NCBI GenBank assembly: GCA_022559985.1
Contig: JAFJTR010000006.1
Span: 496,001 to 560,000, forward strand
DNA: 64,000 nucleotides
Origin: Parastagonospora avenae f. sp. tritici 18332-5
Lineage: Eukaryota; Ascomycota; Dothideomycetes; Pleosporales; Phaeosphaeriaceae
Reading direction: 5' to 3'
The notes below the pieces were generated by a model that saw only the letters and a list, made by a program, of their open reading frames with translations, ran no database searches and was not told the DNA's origin. This document shows positions 32,185-43,869 of the stretch, piece by piece. Position 1 is the stretch's first letter; every line of letters starts with the position of its first letter. The position numbers and the translations under genes are program-made.

Positions 32185-35100
32185 ATGGCGAGCCGACAGG
32201 CAACGAACCAATACCTGAGCGAGAATGCGAATACGCGCCGTTCAGGAAAGTCGCCTTCGCGATCACCAGCACGTTCTCCGGCACGTTCGCCCGCGAGGTC
32301 GCCAGCACCAAATGGACGCAAGCAACAGCAGAAAGTGCAGCCCAAGAGCTATGCATCCGAGGGAGTGAAAGACTATGACATCTTGAATCTCCCGGGCTCA
32401 GACTGGCAGTTGCTGGGTCTCCTAGTTGTTGTAGCAGCTGTGGTGCGATTGTTCAGGATAGCTCAGCCCAGTAGTGTCGTTTTCGACGAAGTCCAGTAAG
32501 TCAAAAAATATCAGATGAGCCGTCTAGAAGCTAACATCACTCAGTTTCGGTGGATTTGCGACCAAGTACATCAAGGGCAAGTTCTTCATGGACGTGCATC
32601 CCCCACTCGCAAAGCTCCTGATCACCCTGACGGGATGGTTGGGTGGATTTGATGGCAGTTTCGACTTCAAGGACATTGGCATGGACTACCTGGAGCCTGG
32701 TGTCCCGTATGTCGCCATGCGTCTTCTTCCCGCTATCTGTGGTGTCCTTACCATCCCTACCATGTTCTTGACGCTCAAGGCCGCTGGTTGTCGTACAACA
32801 ACTGCAGCTTTGGGCGCGGGTCTTGTCATTTTTGGTAAGCATTCTATTCCTTTACTTGTACGCATATACTGACCAGGGTAGACAATGCGCTCGTTACCCA
32901 ATCCCGTCTCATCCTCCTCGATTCTCCTCTCATAATCTTCACAGCGATCACTGCGCTCGCCTGGACAAGCTTCACAAATCAACACGAACAGGGCCCCTCC
33001 AAGGCATTCCAGCCATCCTGGTGGTTTTGGCTGGCGGCTACTGGTGTGGGACTCGGTGCTACAGTCAGTGTGAAATGGGTTGGTCTGTTCACAATTGCTT
33101 GGGTTGGCAGCTTGACGCTGGTGCAACTCTGGGTTCTGCTTGGAGACACCAGGAACGTCACGCCTCGTATCTGGTTCAAGCACTTCTTCGCGCGCTTGTT
33201 CTGCCTCGTCGTCATTCCAGTCACCTTTTACATGGCCATGTTCGCGATCCACTTCGTCTGTCTTGTCAACCCCGGCGACGGCGATGGCTTCATGTCTTCC
33301 GAATTCCAGGCCACACTCAACTCCAAGGGCATGCAGGATGTCCCAGCTGATGTTGCTTTTGGTAGCCGCGTTTCCCTTCGCCACTGGAACACACAGGGTG
33401 GTTACCTCCACTCCCACAGCCACATGTACCCTGGAGGCAGCAAGCAGCAGCAGATTACCCTTTACCCGCACAAGGATGAGAACAACATTTGGATCATGGA
33501 GAACCAGACCCTGCCAATCATGCCTGAAGACTACAATGGTCCTAACCTGACGAGCCCCAAGGCCTGGGACGACATGGGCCCTCTCTTTATTGAGGATGGT
33601 GCCGTCGTCAAGCTCTACCACATCACCACTGACCGACGTCTTCACTCTCACGATGTCCGCGCTCCTGTTACCGAAGCCGATTGGCAAAACGAGGTGTCTG
33701 CCTACGGTTACGATGGCTTTGAAGGTGACGCCAACGATATGTTCAAAATTGAGATTGTCAAGTCACACTCCGATGGCGCAGAGGCCAAGAAGCGTGTCCG
33801 CACCATTCAGACCAAATTTAGGCTTGTACATATCATGACTGGTTGTGTCTTGTTTTCGCACAAGGTCAAGTTGCCTGACTGGGGTTTCGAGCAGCAAGAA
33901 GTCACGTGCGCGCGTGGCGGTACACTCCCGAACAGCATTTGGTACATCGAAGGCAACATCCACCCCAAGATGGATGCGTCAGCTGAAAAAGTCAACTACA
34001 GGAATCCAGGCTTCTTTGGCAAGTTCTGGGAGCTGCAAAAAGTCATGTGGAAGACAAACGCTGGACTGACGGAATCTCACGCCTGGGACTCCCGCCCACC
34101 TTCATGGCCTATTCTTGGTCGCGGAATCAACTTCTGGGGCAAACACAACCGGCAAATCTATCTTATTGGCAACGTATTCATATGGTGGAGCACCAGTGCA
34201 CTTATTGGTCTCTACATTGTCATCAAAGGTCTCGCCGTCATCCGATGGCAGCGTGGTTTCCGCGATTACGATAACGTCACCTTCAAGCGGTTCGACTATG
34301 AAGTGGGCATGAGTATCCTTGGCTGGGCGTTCCACTACTTCCCATTCTACCTAATGGCGCGCCAACTGTTCTTGCACCACTACTTGCCGGCTCTTTATTT
34401 TGCCATCCTCGCGCTTTGTCAGATCTACGACTTTGTATGCCATCGATTCACTGGCCTAGGCCTGAAGAAGTATCCTGCCGCCGGACAGGCGATCGCCGTC
34501 GGTATCCTCGCTGTTTCCATCACAGTATTCACCCTCTATGCGCCTCTCGCATACGGAAACGCATGGACCAAAGGCCAGTGTAATACTGTAAAGCTGTTCA
34601 GCTCCTGGGACTGGGATTGCAACAACTTCCTCGACTCGGTAAGCTCACTTAGTATATCCTGATTGCCTCCAGCTAACATTCTTCTTAGTATGAAGCATAC
34701 AATGCGATCAATACCGATGTCGCCGCCGTTGCTACACCATCATCTGCGGCTCCTCCCCCACCTGCCCAGCCAGCTGCTGCCCCGGTCGAGCAGCAGCAGG
34801 AGCCCATTGCCGCAAAGCAAGAGGAGATCGTATCCGAGCAGCCTGCTGTTTCGGGCCCGCCGCAGGGCATCCCGAAAGACCTCCCGGTCGTTTCAAAAGA
34901 AGAGCGCATCGAGTACCGAGACGAGAACGGCCGTGTCCTCGACGACGAAGAGGTGGCCGCGCTCGCCGGAAAAGTAAGCTTCAAGACCCGTTATGAGACC
35001 CGCACTCGTGTCGTCGACGCTCAGGGTAATGAGATCTACGAGGGTCTTGTCGACGCACATGGCGACGAGCCAGTTCCACCAGCTGAACAAGCTGGCGTCG

Positions 35101-35291
35101 CACCCCCGCACCCAGATGTTGAAGGCCGAAACCCCGAAACTCAGGTCGACAGCGATGCGGCAGAAGTCAGCGAAGTGCCGCCTACAGTTGAGGTCAAGGA
35201 GGATCAGCAAAAGGAGAAGAGCATTGAGCAGGAGAACCAGGCTGGAGAGGCCAAGCCGGCCAGCGAAGCTCAGGCTGCCACGGCAGAGTAA
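32185..35291 (+). CDS. PMT1: Protein O-mannosyltransferase, Pmt1-type (PmtB-like)
   Basis: Exons are 32185..32495, 32545..32834, 32882..34638 and 34689..35291, giving 986 aa. Joins are FDEV-H-FGGF, VIF-D-NALVTQ and NFLDS|YEAYNA. An N-terminal cytosolic tail carries a SPSRSPARSPARSPAR repeat. The first lumenal loop has the catalytic Asp-Glu (VVFDEVHFGGFATKYIKG) and HPPLAKLL. A central lumenal region contains MIR motifs (SRVSLRHWNTQGGYLHSH, AVVKLYHITTDRRLHSHDV, RLVHIMTGCVLFSHKVKL). Several hydrophobic helices follow. GT39 enzymes transfer mannose from dolichyl-phosphate mannose to Ser/Thr in the ER lumen. The long C-terminal cytosolic tail with EYRDENGRVLDDEEVAAL and KVSFKTRYETRTRVVD is, as recalled, typical of filamentous-fungal Pmt1 rather than Pmt2 or Pmt4. 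Pmt1 normally pairs with Pmt2. Confidence 0.95.
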
Positions 35292-36637
35292 TTGTCATGG
35301 GTTTGCATGGATAAGCTGTCTTCTTTCTACAATCCACGAAAATGACGGACATGGGCATGTCGGGTTTGCGGTTCCTTCTCTTTTGTAACATAGGCATACA
35401 TCGTTAGCAATGGCGCTCAGGTTGAAAGGCACATTGACTGTCGAAAACATGTGCCACTTGTACGACCAGAATACACCTTCTTTCTTTAGGCGATGTGTGT
35501 GCCCTTTTGCAGGTCGTGATATCTTTGCGATGTCGTCTCGAGCAAAAGCCTTCAGGCTCTTGTCACAATGAATCGAGTGGGGTCAGGCCATCGACTCGTG
35601 TTCCAGTGCCAAGACATAAACCATGAACCCGTATCGGTCCGGCAACGTAACGTGGAATCGGGTGCTTTTACTCTTGTAACTGACCCACACTGAAGTCAGC
35701 CCGAAGAGAACATGATTGCCGAATCTTCCATAACATGACGTATGTAGAAACCAATGAGAACTACCGTAGAAGGAGTGGGTCCTGTTCCTTGCGGCAACTT
35801 TGACTATACAAAGTTGGATCCTTGATGTGACATGCCGGTCTGTCGCTGCCGGACGGACATGCCGCGACTTATGGCAGATGTCTCAAAACCACAGGTTTTT
35901 GGTCACGATGGAGGCTCCAGGCTCAACGGCAACATGTTCTAGAATGATGCACTCATGCAGGGCGTCAGATCCACGGCAGACAAGGAGGTACCTTGCATTG
36001 GCCGATCGTCCCACATTTTGAACCATGCATGTGGACTGCTCGGATCGTGTCCAAGTGGTTCGCCGGCTTAGTCGCACAGTAGCTTGGACCCTTCCAGGGT
36101 TCCGATATTGAAGCCATGATGCAATTCGCACACCCTTATTCACGTGCATTATCCTATCTGGAAATTTGTATGAGCATCGCTTGGCCCGCCGTACATACTA
36201 GTGTTCAACACCGCTTTCATCGTCGTCCAGCCCGCATGACGTCATCTTGTTGACCCTCTCTCGAAATCGCTCTTCACGTGTCAAATTTATTTCCAGGGTC
36301 TAATCCATCAAGCGTACGCAATATTCCGCCGAAGCCAATCGCAGTCTAACAAATCTTTTTGCATACTTCAGAGCGGCCATACCGTATGCAGTTATTCTGT
36401 AGTGGTAACGAACGCCACACTTGCTCCGCGGAAGGCAGTAACGATAGCGATCCCGTTCGGCAGCGCTGACAAGTATTCGCGAGCTCTGGACATGCTCAGG
36501 TGGCTGTTGCTCTTCGTGCACATGGGTTTCCTGCCCGTAACGCCACTGCTGCATGCATATTCTGCCCAACCCCTCTATGGCACAATCGAACCTTTGTAGA
36601 AGCACGGCTCGCAGCGATATTTGCCCTCTAAACCACA
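35292..36637. other. Gene-free region
   Basis: 1.35 kb between two plus-strand genes with only short overlapping frames. It should hold the Pmt1 3' UTR and the promoter of the next gene. Nothing else was recognised. Confidence 0.5.
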
Positions 36638-37195
36638 ATGGCCCCTACACATACCAACACGCTTGATACGAACCGCACGCCGACGCCACGCACACATTCA
36701 ACGCGGTCTTCTTTGGAATCAGTACGCGCGGGCGCCCACTCCTTCAACGACTCCGGCGGTGGCAACATCCTTGTCGTCTACATCGTCACGGATGTCATCT
36801 ACCCAACATCTACCGACTTCAACCACAGCAAGGGTAACTTCCGCATCGACTCGGTGCACAGCAGCAAACGGACCGCCAATGCGCGCGCAAAGAAAATCAT
36901 CTACGACGGCGGGCAGGTCGATGGAAGCCAGTACAAAGTTGACCTAGACAAGATCATAGAAGAAACCAAAACGGGCCTCTTCACTGGAATCGGCATCGGA
37001 GGCAAAGGCGACGGCGGGTATGGCAGCTGCTACGCGCGCAAATGCCAAGTCGAAAGCAAAATGGTCGACGAGGATTCCGAAGACGAGAGCGAGTGCAGCG
37101 ACAAGTGGAACCAAGGTGGCGAATATCGAAGCAACGGCCACAACGACGCGGACATGGAGAATGGTGGGGAAGACGAGGACATGCAAATGGGTTGA
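36638..37195 (+). CDS. Hypothetical protein with acidic tail
   Basis: An uninterrupted 185-codon frame starts with ATG preceded by a favourable AACCACA context. The first 45 residues are Thr/Ser/Pro-rich. Then comes a more ordered part (GGNILVVYIVTDVIYP, then FNHSKGNFRIDSVHSSKR, and ANARAKKIIYDGGQVDGSQY), a Gly-rich patch (FTGIGIGGKGDGGYGSC) and a very acidic tail (DEDSEDESECSD). No signal peptide or membrane segment. I do not recognise the family. The strand-like central segment and codon regularity favour a real gene, but overlapping frames in this GC-rich stretch weaken the case. Confidence 0.5.
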   Translation: MAPTHTNTLDTNRTPTPRTHSTRSSLESVRAGAHSFNDSGGGNILVVYIVTDVIYPTSTDFNHSKGNFRIDSVHSSKRTANARAKKIIYDGGQVDGSQYKVDLDKIIEETKTGLFTGIGIGGKGDGGYGSCYARKCQVESKMVDEDSEDESECSDKWNQGGEYRSNGHNDADMENGGEDEDMQMG

Positions 37196-37491
37196 GGAAT
37201 AGAGGCGACGGAGATTCGGGCGCAGCTTCGTTTTCATTTCCCAGGGACCTCGGGAATTTTCTTCTCAAACACGAACTAGGACTATCTTATCGAAAGTGCA
37301 GGACACGACGCACAGTTTCGCTTTGCATCAATGGAGGCAACATTTCCATTTTGCATTTCCATCATGGTATCATGTATCATGTATGGACACATGCTTTTTG
37401 ATCAAAGCGATGCTGCCTGCAAGGTCCGGCGGCTAGCTCGGGTCACACCTCGAGACGACCGGTCGGTCCACTTGGGTGTGCAAGAAGATTT

Positions 37492-37977
37492 TCAATATTT
37501 TTTATGTTGATGCTTTAAAGATTTTTTTGTTGGTGCAAGCGCCAGGTTGTGCTTGATGAGTTGTACAATGAAGAAAAGCAGGTGTGCCGAGAAGGAAACT
37601 CCATGTCCCGCTTGCCACGGGCCCAGTGAGTTTGAGCACCATACCACAACTGATCTCGTGGTGTTAACATCTTCCCTATCAGAGCCACCTGGTGGCTTCT
37701 TGCGCCTCAATCCTCTCTTCTTCTTTTCCGGAATCAGGCAAGATTTGAGTCTGGATATAAAGTCTCCATAAGCCTGGTCTCGCCCAACTATCTGACCAAG
37801 CTGCTCTGAGCTGTGGTACGAAGTAAAGTCTAGCTCTTCGTCCTGGAAGACCTGCAGTCGATGTCCATCTCCAAAAGGCTCCCAGAACACCTTGTCTTAA
37901 TTTGTTAGACCAATTTGTGCGAACACTAAGAAACAAAGCTTACTGGCTACCGCTGGCATCACGACTAGATTTATCAT
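37492..37977 (-). CDS. Possible small hypothetical gene
   Basis: Exons 37977..37944 and 37895..37492 would give 145 aa. A consensus intron (GTAAGC, TCTAACA branch, TTAAG) removes a stop and joins MPAVA-N-KVFWEPFGDGHR. The product is charged, with a basic cluster (PEKKKRGLRRKKPPGG) near residue 80, and lacks known motifs. The well-formed intron is the main support. The C-terminal third (HNLALAPTKKSLKHQHKKY) looks non-coding, so the true end may differ. Confidence 0.35.
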
Positions 37978-39729
37978 TCCGACAATCGTGGTGTGGAATT
38001 GGATCCTCAAAGTAGCTTAGCTTAGCACCAATGTTCCATCAACCAGAACACCTCGTCTAGTTTTGGTTCGTTCAGGCAAGTAGGTGTAGCAGGGTAGTGA
38101 CTCGAGTGGTGCAAATGGCATGTGGGTTCGTGCTCGTTTCCGACCTGAGACGCGTCGCTCTCCAGTCGGCGGACCGATAGCACATGATTCTTTTTCTTGG
38201 CTGTTTTCATCTGCACGAACGAGTTAGGAAAAAACAAGATGGATGTGCAGACGATACGTACCAAGTATACGCTTTGCAGTTCCGCTGTGGCTGATCTTCC
38301 AAAGCGTGCCGTAATTGTCTTTGCCAATAACTGACTCGATTTCGATATCCTTCTCTCATAGAACTGTGACACTTTTCGCATCGATGAGGGAGTCCAGAAT
38401 CTTGGGTGTGGGCTTGAGGTCGAGCGTTGTAAAGCATGTCTGCGTAGCGGCCGATGCATACATGCTAGACTGCCTGCTCGTCTCTTGCGTCCCATCCAAC
38501 ACCCACTGCGCAGTGTTTCCGCCTTCGCCTTGGTACTGCATTTCGATAACACCGTCATTGTTGACAAGCTTGAGGTCTAAGCCCACGGCGCTAACGTCTG
38601 TGCCAGCCACGTTGAGGCCAACATCGTCTGTTGGCTCGGAAGTGGAAGCTTCGAAGTCGGCTCCTTCCAGTTCGAAGCTTCGAAGTCGGCTTATCACCTA
38701 GCTTGAAGGTGTAGGTGAGCGTACCGTTGAGCTCACAGATATATTACGCGATGCCTGGATGTGGCTTGATCTCGTGCATGGTAGGCGATGTTGTGATCTC
38801 AGAGTTCAGTTGTAGGAAGATGTCAAGTGAGGAAAGAACTGAGACGCTGTTTGTCTGTTGAGGTACTAGCGTGGGGCTGACTGGTCCTCTATTTGGCTGT
38901 CGCAAGCTATGTATGCAAGTGAAGGTGAAGTGAAGACCACCTGCATGTGTGAGGGTGAAATACGGTCAGTCTGATTGCTAGGCATTTGAATACAGATTCA
39001 GGCAGTGAGTCCAGTTTCGGATGTACCATATCGATGCTCTAGACCTACTGATGCGGATGAGGCACTGAAAACAGGAAATTGTCATGGTTGATCGCGTCGA
39101 GGGAAGTCCTGAACTCAACTCTCCCCCCTCACTGATCTAGTATCTAACATGTCGCTTCTATATCAAAGAAATGTTCCGTTACTACTCATAGTTCCTGCAA
39201 CTGTTGTGTGGAGAGATGTTGATGGAGGAATTTGCCTGCTGTGGTTGAAGTGGACTCAGTGGAGCTCTTTTTGAATTCAGGAGGCAGTACAGCAATATTT
39301 GTGAATTTCGTAGCGTAACATTCGACCGGCTGTCTCAGATTCTCTTGACCGTTATTCATCGTTGCAGGAATGCATTGTTTGCCTTGTCACTTCTTGCGTG
39401 TTATGAACAAATTTGCACACAAGGACAGTGCACGCTATCTGGCTGACCAACTGTATGTCCACAGCAACTCCATGTTCTGCGATCATGATATATAAGCAAT
39501 CGTCCCGATAGTATCCATTCTCCCCATTGGCAAACTTGGTGAACTCACTTCGAAAGCTGAAGTTCTGTCCGCCCCACAGCAAACGCGATCGCGCCCGCGA
39601 CAGGACCCACTCGACACTTCACTGTCAAACTTGTTGTTGTCTTCTGAGGCCTTTTCACTAGCTCTAGAGATCGTCAGTGATAGAACATATATCTAGAAGT
39701 CAACTTTGCTTAGTCATACACAAATTCCA
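37978..39729. other. Region with a possible decayed gene and a small tandem duplication
   Basis: 1.75 kb with no intact gene. On the minus strand between about 38870 and 38356 two frames look protein-like: YICELNGTLTYTFKLGD and, in another frame, the stretch GVIEMQYQGEGGNTAQWVLD. Stops and a 29-bp offset duplication separate them. This may be a decayed gene of unknown family. Confidence 0.35.
38645..38691. repeat. 18-bp direct repeat with 29-bp offset
   Basis: The sequence gaagcttcgaagtcggct occurs at 38645-38662 and again at 38674-38691. The 29-bp offset is not a multiple of three, so if the region was coding the duplication shifted its frame. Confidence 0.85.
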
Positions 39730-39811
39730 GCCCGCGTGGCCAAGTGGTAAGGCGTCGCACTTGTACAGTAATGTTATGCGAAGATCAGTTGTTCAATCCA
39801 GCTCGCGGACA
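39730..39811 (+). tRNA. tRNA-Thr (anticodon UGU) with a 10-nt intron
   Basis: A cloverleaf can be folded by hand. The acceptor strand is GCCCGCG with CGCGGAC (one C-A mismatch at the second pair). The D-arm is GCCAAGTGGTAAGGC. The anticodon stem is TCGCA/TGCGA with loop CTTGTA-A, giving anticodon TGT. The T-arm is AGTTG-TTCAATC-CAGCT. A 10-nt insert (CAGTAATGTT) sits after position 37, the canonical place for nuclear tRNA introns. A run of T (39815-39820) follows and should stop RNA polymerase III. The A- and B-box regions fit type 2 internal promoters (GTGGCCAAGTGG, GTTCAATCC). The mismatched acceptor pair leaves some doubt whether it is functional. Confidence 0.88.
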
Positions 39812-41383
39812 TTCTTTTTTGTATTACTTTTCGATACTTTTTGCTCTTTATGTTCCGAACAAACTTATGGTTGTGGCTAGAACAGCAAGTTATACGTTTC
39901 GCTCTTAACCTCGCAAAACGTATGTGCAAAATAACTGTACGGCACGAGCACAATTCTACCGTACCTCTGCTTCAGGTACATAAAATGGGCTATGTACGGG
40001 TGGTTTCGACACTTACATTCAAGCTGCCCCTGAGGCGATGACGATGCGCCGCATTCTGTCGATGCTGCGTGGGTTCTGATTGTGTCAATTGCTCTTCGCT
40101 GGTTGCTTCTATTTTCCACCCGTTCTGTAGGTCTCGTTATGATGCAGAGATTCCAAGGTTCCTGACGAGATACACGTCAGGGACATAACTAATGACTGCA
40201 GGTCGAGCTGTTCTGCATGCAAACATACATATCTAGGTACCGCCGAGCTTTTGCCGACACTAACAACTCTCAGGATAGCGTAATTTGCCACACCGCAGTA
40301 TGGCAACGCAGCCTCATACCTAGCCGTCTACTTCTTGAACAACGACAGAGTAGTATTATGCTGAAGCTATTACAATAGATCCAGCTGTACACGATGTGAT
40401 ACCGCCTCGCTAAGCCACTTTTGCGCCGTGCATGGATCGATGTAGGTGCCCAGTACCACATCTGGGCAGCGAGCGACACATAATGTCGACAATTGCACCT
40501 CGAATTCAATTAGCACAGAATATACGTCTGAGGGCATGTTGCTCTTTGTATCACCACTGATTCGCACCCGACGACCGCTCCAAGGCGAAAAACTATGATC
40601 AGCGTAGAGTACTACGCACACCGTACGTCTTGTATGTTTGCTAAGCGTGAAACCATAGGAACAGCATGAACTCGCGTCACTAAGAAATACAACATGCATT
40701 TATTGTTATACTCACTGACGCATGGAAAAATTCGTGGTTCTCACAACCGGCAAGTACCTGACATCTGTACCGCCTCAAGACCCGTCATCGCCAACCTCCC
40801 CGCATGGAGAACAATGTCTTTGATGTCTGCCACCTACATAAGCTTTGATGCAATGCCCGATCTATCTCTCGGCTTTGACACAGATTGGTGTTCCTGGACC
40901 ACTAGCACAAGAATCTAACATGCGGCTCGCGACAAGAATGATTATATCATGACATCAAGACTTCAAGTGGACCTCCAGGGTTCCCATGGGGATCTCAAGT
41001 TTCCGATACCCATCATGATCTCGCATCGATCATTGCCATCCAGAGTGTGGTTTGACACGAGCTAGTACGATTAACGAGATCCCTAGATCACCGTTACATC
41101 ATGTTCCCGAACCTTATTCACACAGGGTGGAGACGTAGTGCTGACGCGAGATCCACGCGTGAATCACGAGAGACGCGCTTACACGTTGCGGTCGTGTCTT
41201 GACGTAGCAAAGAAATGAATTGACGTACCTGAGATGTTGAGGATGGGGGTTGGACGAGGGCGGATGAAGTATAAGAAGGGAGCGGTTTGCCCTTCAACAG
41301 CTCATCAACTCAATCTCACCAGCATCAACAATTTCTACTTCAACTACCAACTCCGACCTCAATTCTGATCGCATACCATCACA
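39812..41383. other. Gene-free region upstream of the KGG-motif gene
   Basis: 1.57 kb with only short frames, none with a recognisable feature. The last 120 bases are the promoter and leader of the KGG-motif gene, including a TATA-like box. Confidence 0.5.
41270..41275 (+). promoter_or_regulatory. TATA-like box of the KGG-motif gene
   Basis: TATAAG lies 114 bp upstream of the start codon in an otherwise purine-rich stretch. A pyrimidine/A-rich leader follows. This fits a strongly expressed or stress-induced fungal gene. Confidence 0.5.
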
Positions 41384-41747
41384 ATGGCGGACCAGTACAA
41401 GCCCACTGGTAAGTACCGCGTTCGAAGCCACACAAACAGCCAACTGACCTTCAACCAGAGCACGGCGGCCTGAAGCAAGATGGGACTCCCGACAAGCGCG
41501 TAGGCACCGGCGAGTTTGCCCAGGGCAAGGTTGACCCCCATGAGGCTGGAAAGCAGGGTGGCCAAACCTCTGGCTCCGGATCAGCCTCTGATGATTCATC
41601 CAGCGGCAACTCTGGCGGCAGCGCCAAGGGTCGTAAGTATTGCTTTTTCTTTTTCTTCGAATATAACCAGGGTTAACATGCGATGCAGAGTTCGCTCACG
41701 GCAAGGTTGACCCCGTCGAGGCTGGAAAGAAGGGTGGAAATTCGTAG
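41384..41747 (+). CDS. Small hydrophilic KGG-motif protein (LEA/Em-like, CON-10-like stress protein)
   Basis: Exons are 41384..41408, 41459..41632 and 41689..41747, giving 85 aa. Joins are YKPT-E-HGGLKQD and AKG-Q-FAHGKVD. The protein is very hydrophilic and Gly-rich, with a duplicated core: TGEFAQGKVDPHEAGKQGGQ and GQFAHGKVDPVEAGKKGGNS, each ending in the EAGxxGG motif. This motif occurs in plant Em-type LEA proteins, bacterial stress repeat proteins and fungal conidiation protein CON-10. Such proteins are intrinsically disordered and accumulate in desiccation, spores or starvation. No signal peptide. Function is by analogy. The gene model is strong because the two repeat halves match across the last intron. 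Confidence 0.85.
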
Positions 41748-42036
41748 ATGTATCTACGAAGACACGAACATGTTCCCATTGCGCGAGAAGTGATTCTGCG
41801 TAGGGATTAGTTATGGCCAATGACAAACAATCAACTACTCAATCCTTGTGCTCTATAATGCCGACGTGATCTTGGGAATGTGTTTCACGGTCGGTGACAT
41901 TGTGTACAAAGATCAAGCAATGATATGTCAACATTTTTGCAATAAAGTGCGCACATGTGTATAGTTTTTCATCAACCCCAACATCAACTCTTGAGCCAAC
42001 CTCCCAACAACCCATCTCTAGGTATCTCGCAAACTT
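41748..42036. other. Convergent intergenic region
   Basis: 289 bp between converging genes, presumably two 3' UTRs. Confidence 0.5.
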
Positions 42037-43128
42037 CTACAACTTCTCCGTGCTATCCTCCCCAATCTTAAAAACATACTTGACCCCACTCGCCTTCCCC
42101 TCCTTCAGATTTCTCAACGCCGTCTCCACACCCTCCAACCCGCCCGGCACAACCTCATGCGGATGGGGCGTAAAGAATCCTTCCGCCAACCCCCTCGCAA
42201 GATACCTAAAGTAAATATACGCAAAGTCCTTGTCGCCCTTGTGTGCCTCGCCCACCGTCGTAACCGTCATATTTACGCTCTCGGGAATGCCCTCATACTT
42301 CTTCCCTGGCAGAACCAGCGTCAAATGGCCCGTGGGCTCGAGGGCCTGGACAATGTTGGTGTACGAGCCATGCTCACTGGTGGCGTCGTAGGCGTAGTGT
42401 AATTTCTGGCCGTTGAGCGCGTCTTTGATGCCCTTTACGACTGCCTCGTCGCCTTTGCGGTAGTCGATGATGGTGTCGCCTTTTGAGCGGTCGATGAGCG
42501 TTTCCACAAACTTCTCGGCGCGCCCCGCGACGGCGATGATCGGGTGGATGTTGGCGAGGCGGGCGAGCTTGATCACGTAGGCGCCAACGGCTGCGGCGCC
42601 GCCGTAGACGACGAGTGGGGTGGGTTCAGAGGCGGGTTTCCAGGGTGTGGGGAGACCGAGGCGTTGGTGCAGGCCGATGGCGGCGGTCATGGCGGCGAGG
42701 GGGAGCGTGGCGGCTTCTTCGAAGGAGGTGGTTGTGGGGATGTGGAATGTTGTCCAAGACCAGCCCACGGCGTACTCTGCGAATGAACCGCCTGGTGTCA
42801 TCATCTCGTGGAATGAAGCGACGCGGTCACCGGGTTTGAATTCCCAGACATTGGAGCCGACGGCGTGGACGTAGCCTGCGATGTCGTCGCCAGAGTTGGC
42901 ATTGTAGTCGGGTACGAGGTCTGGGATTTTCCTAGTAATCTGTCAATTCTCGTCGCATATGAATTGAAAAAGATTAATTGGAATTCAATGGGAAAGTGAT
43001 ACATACCAGTCCTTGGGATTACTTCCACTAACTACAACCTTAATGACAACCTGATCTGTCTGGGGTTCAGGAATGGGCGAATCCTTAATCGTGACCTTTG
43101 GTCCTTTTGCAACGATGGCCTCCTTCAT
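42037..43128 (-). CDS. MDR-superfamily NADPH-dependent alcohol dehydrogenase/enoyl reductase-like protein
   Basis: Exons are 43128..43007 and 42931..42037, giving 338 aa. The join NPKD-W-KIPDLVPD spans a 75-nt intron. The N-terminal GroES-like domain shows VVIKVVVSGSNPKDWK, then GDDIAGYVHAVGSNV and KPGDRVASF. The Rossmann part has TPLVVYGGAAAVGAYVIKLA (GxGxxG-type nucleotide loop) and a loop typical of the quinone/enoyl reductase branch. The catalytic zinc ligands of true alcohol dehydrogenases are absent, so an NADPH-linked enoyl or quinone reduction is more likely. Similar proteins act as trans-acting enoyl reductases in polyketide pathways, but no polyketide synthase is nearby. Substrate unknown. 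Confidence 0.9.
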
Positions 43129-43869
43129 ATTTACAATATCTCTCGGAGTGTTCACTTTGTAATGTTTAGTCGTTCAAAAAATGTTGGTGATTTCGAATTG
43201 GAGTCCTTCAGGGTTCAATGACGTTTGCTAGCCTCGCCGCGGGGTCAGTCCACAAACTTATATAACTGCTAGACTGCTCCCGCGGCATGTCTGGACCCCT
43301 CGCACGTCACCTATACACCAGATTACCAATGACGAATGTGGGGTAGTGGAGTATGCTACAGTACGACTCGACTTTTCGATCATGTTCGATGCTCGGTAAC
43401 ATGGGGCCGGGAGACGAGTAGCCGAATTTGACCGAGATGGACGGCAACAAACGACGGACGAATGAGTTCTATGATGAGACCGCTCAAAGATACAAGAACG
43501 AAGGATGAAGAGTGGAAAAAAGGTTGAATCAAAAGGCAATCGTTATGAAAGTATGCTACTCGAAAAACATTATCGATACTCCAAAGCCCTGACCAGTTCA
43601 AGAGCCCAGTATCCAACCATGCGCAACGCCAAAAGATAACTGCCATGGGCAGGTTGATGCGAAAACTCAAGCGGCCGTTGCATACTGTACGGGATTTTCC
43701 AGGAGATGTTATGCAGCGAACCTCAAAAACTCCAAACGCCGCCGGCCTTCACATGGGCCACTCGCTCAACATCCAAACGCCGAAGCTCGATAAACCCTCA
43801 ACCTTGCTCTCAACTTCATCTCAAAAGCCCCGACGTACTAAAAGAAACGGTCGTCAGCAAAAAGCTTCA
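43129..43869. other. Intergenic region
   Basis: 741 bp between the reductase start and the kinesin stop, both on the minus strand. It should hold the reductase promoter. Nothing else was recognised. Confidence 0.5.

Noticed and set aside
40270..40699. Overlapping minus-strand frames of 79 and 109 codons
   Set aside because: Cys/Ser/Arg-rich with no motif and no splice-compatible partner.
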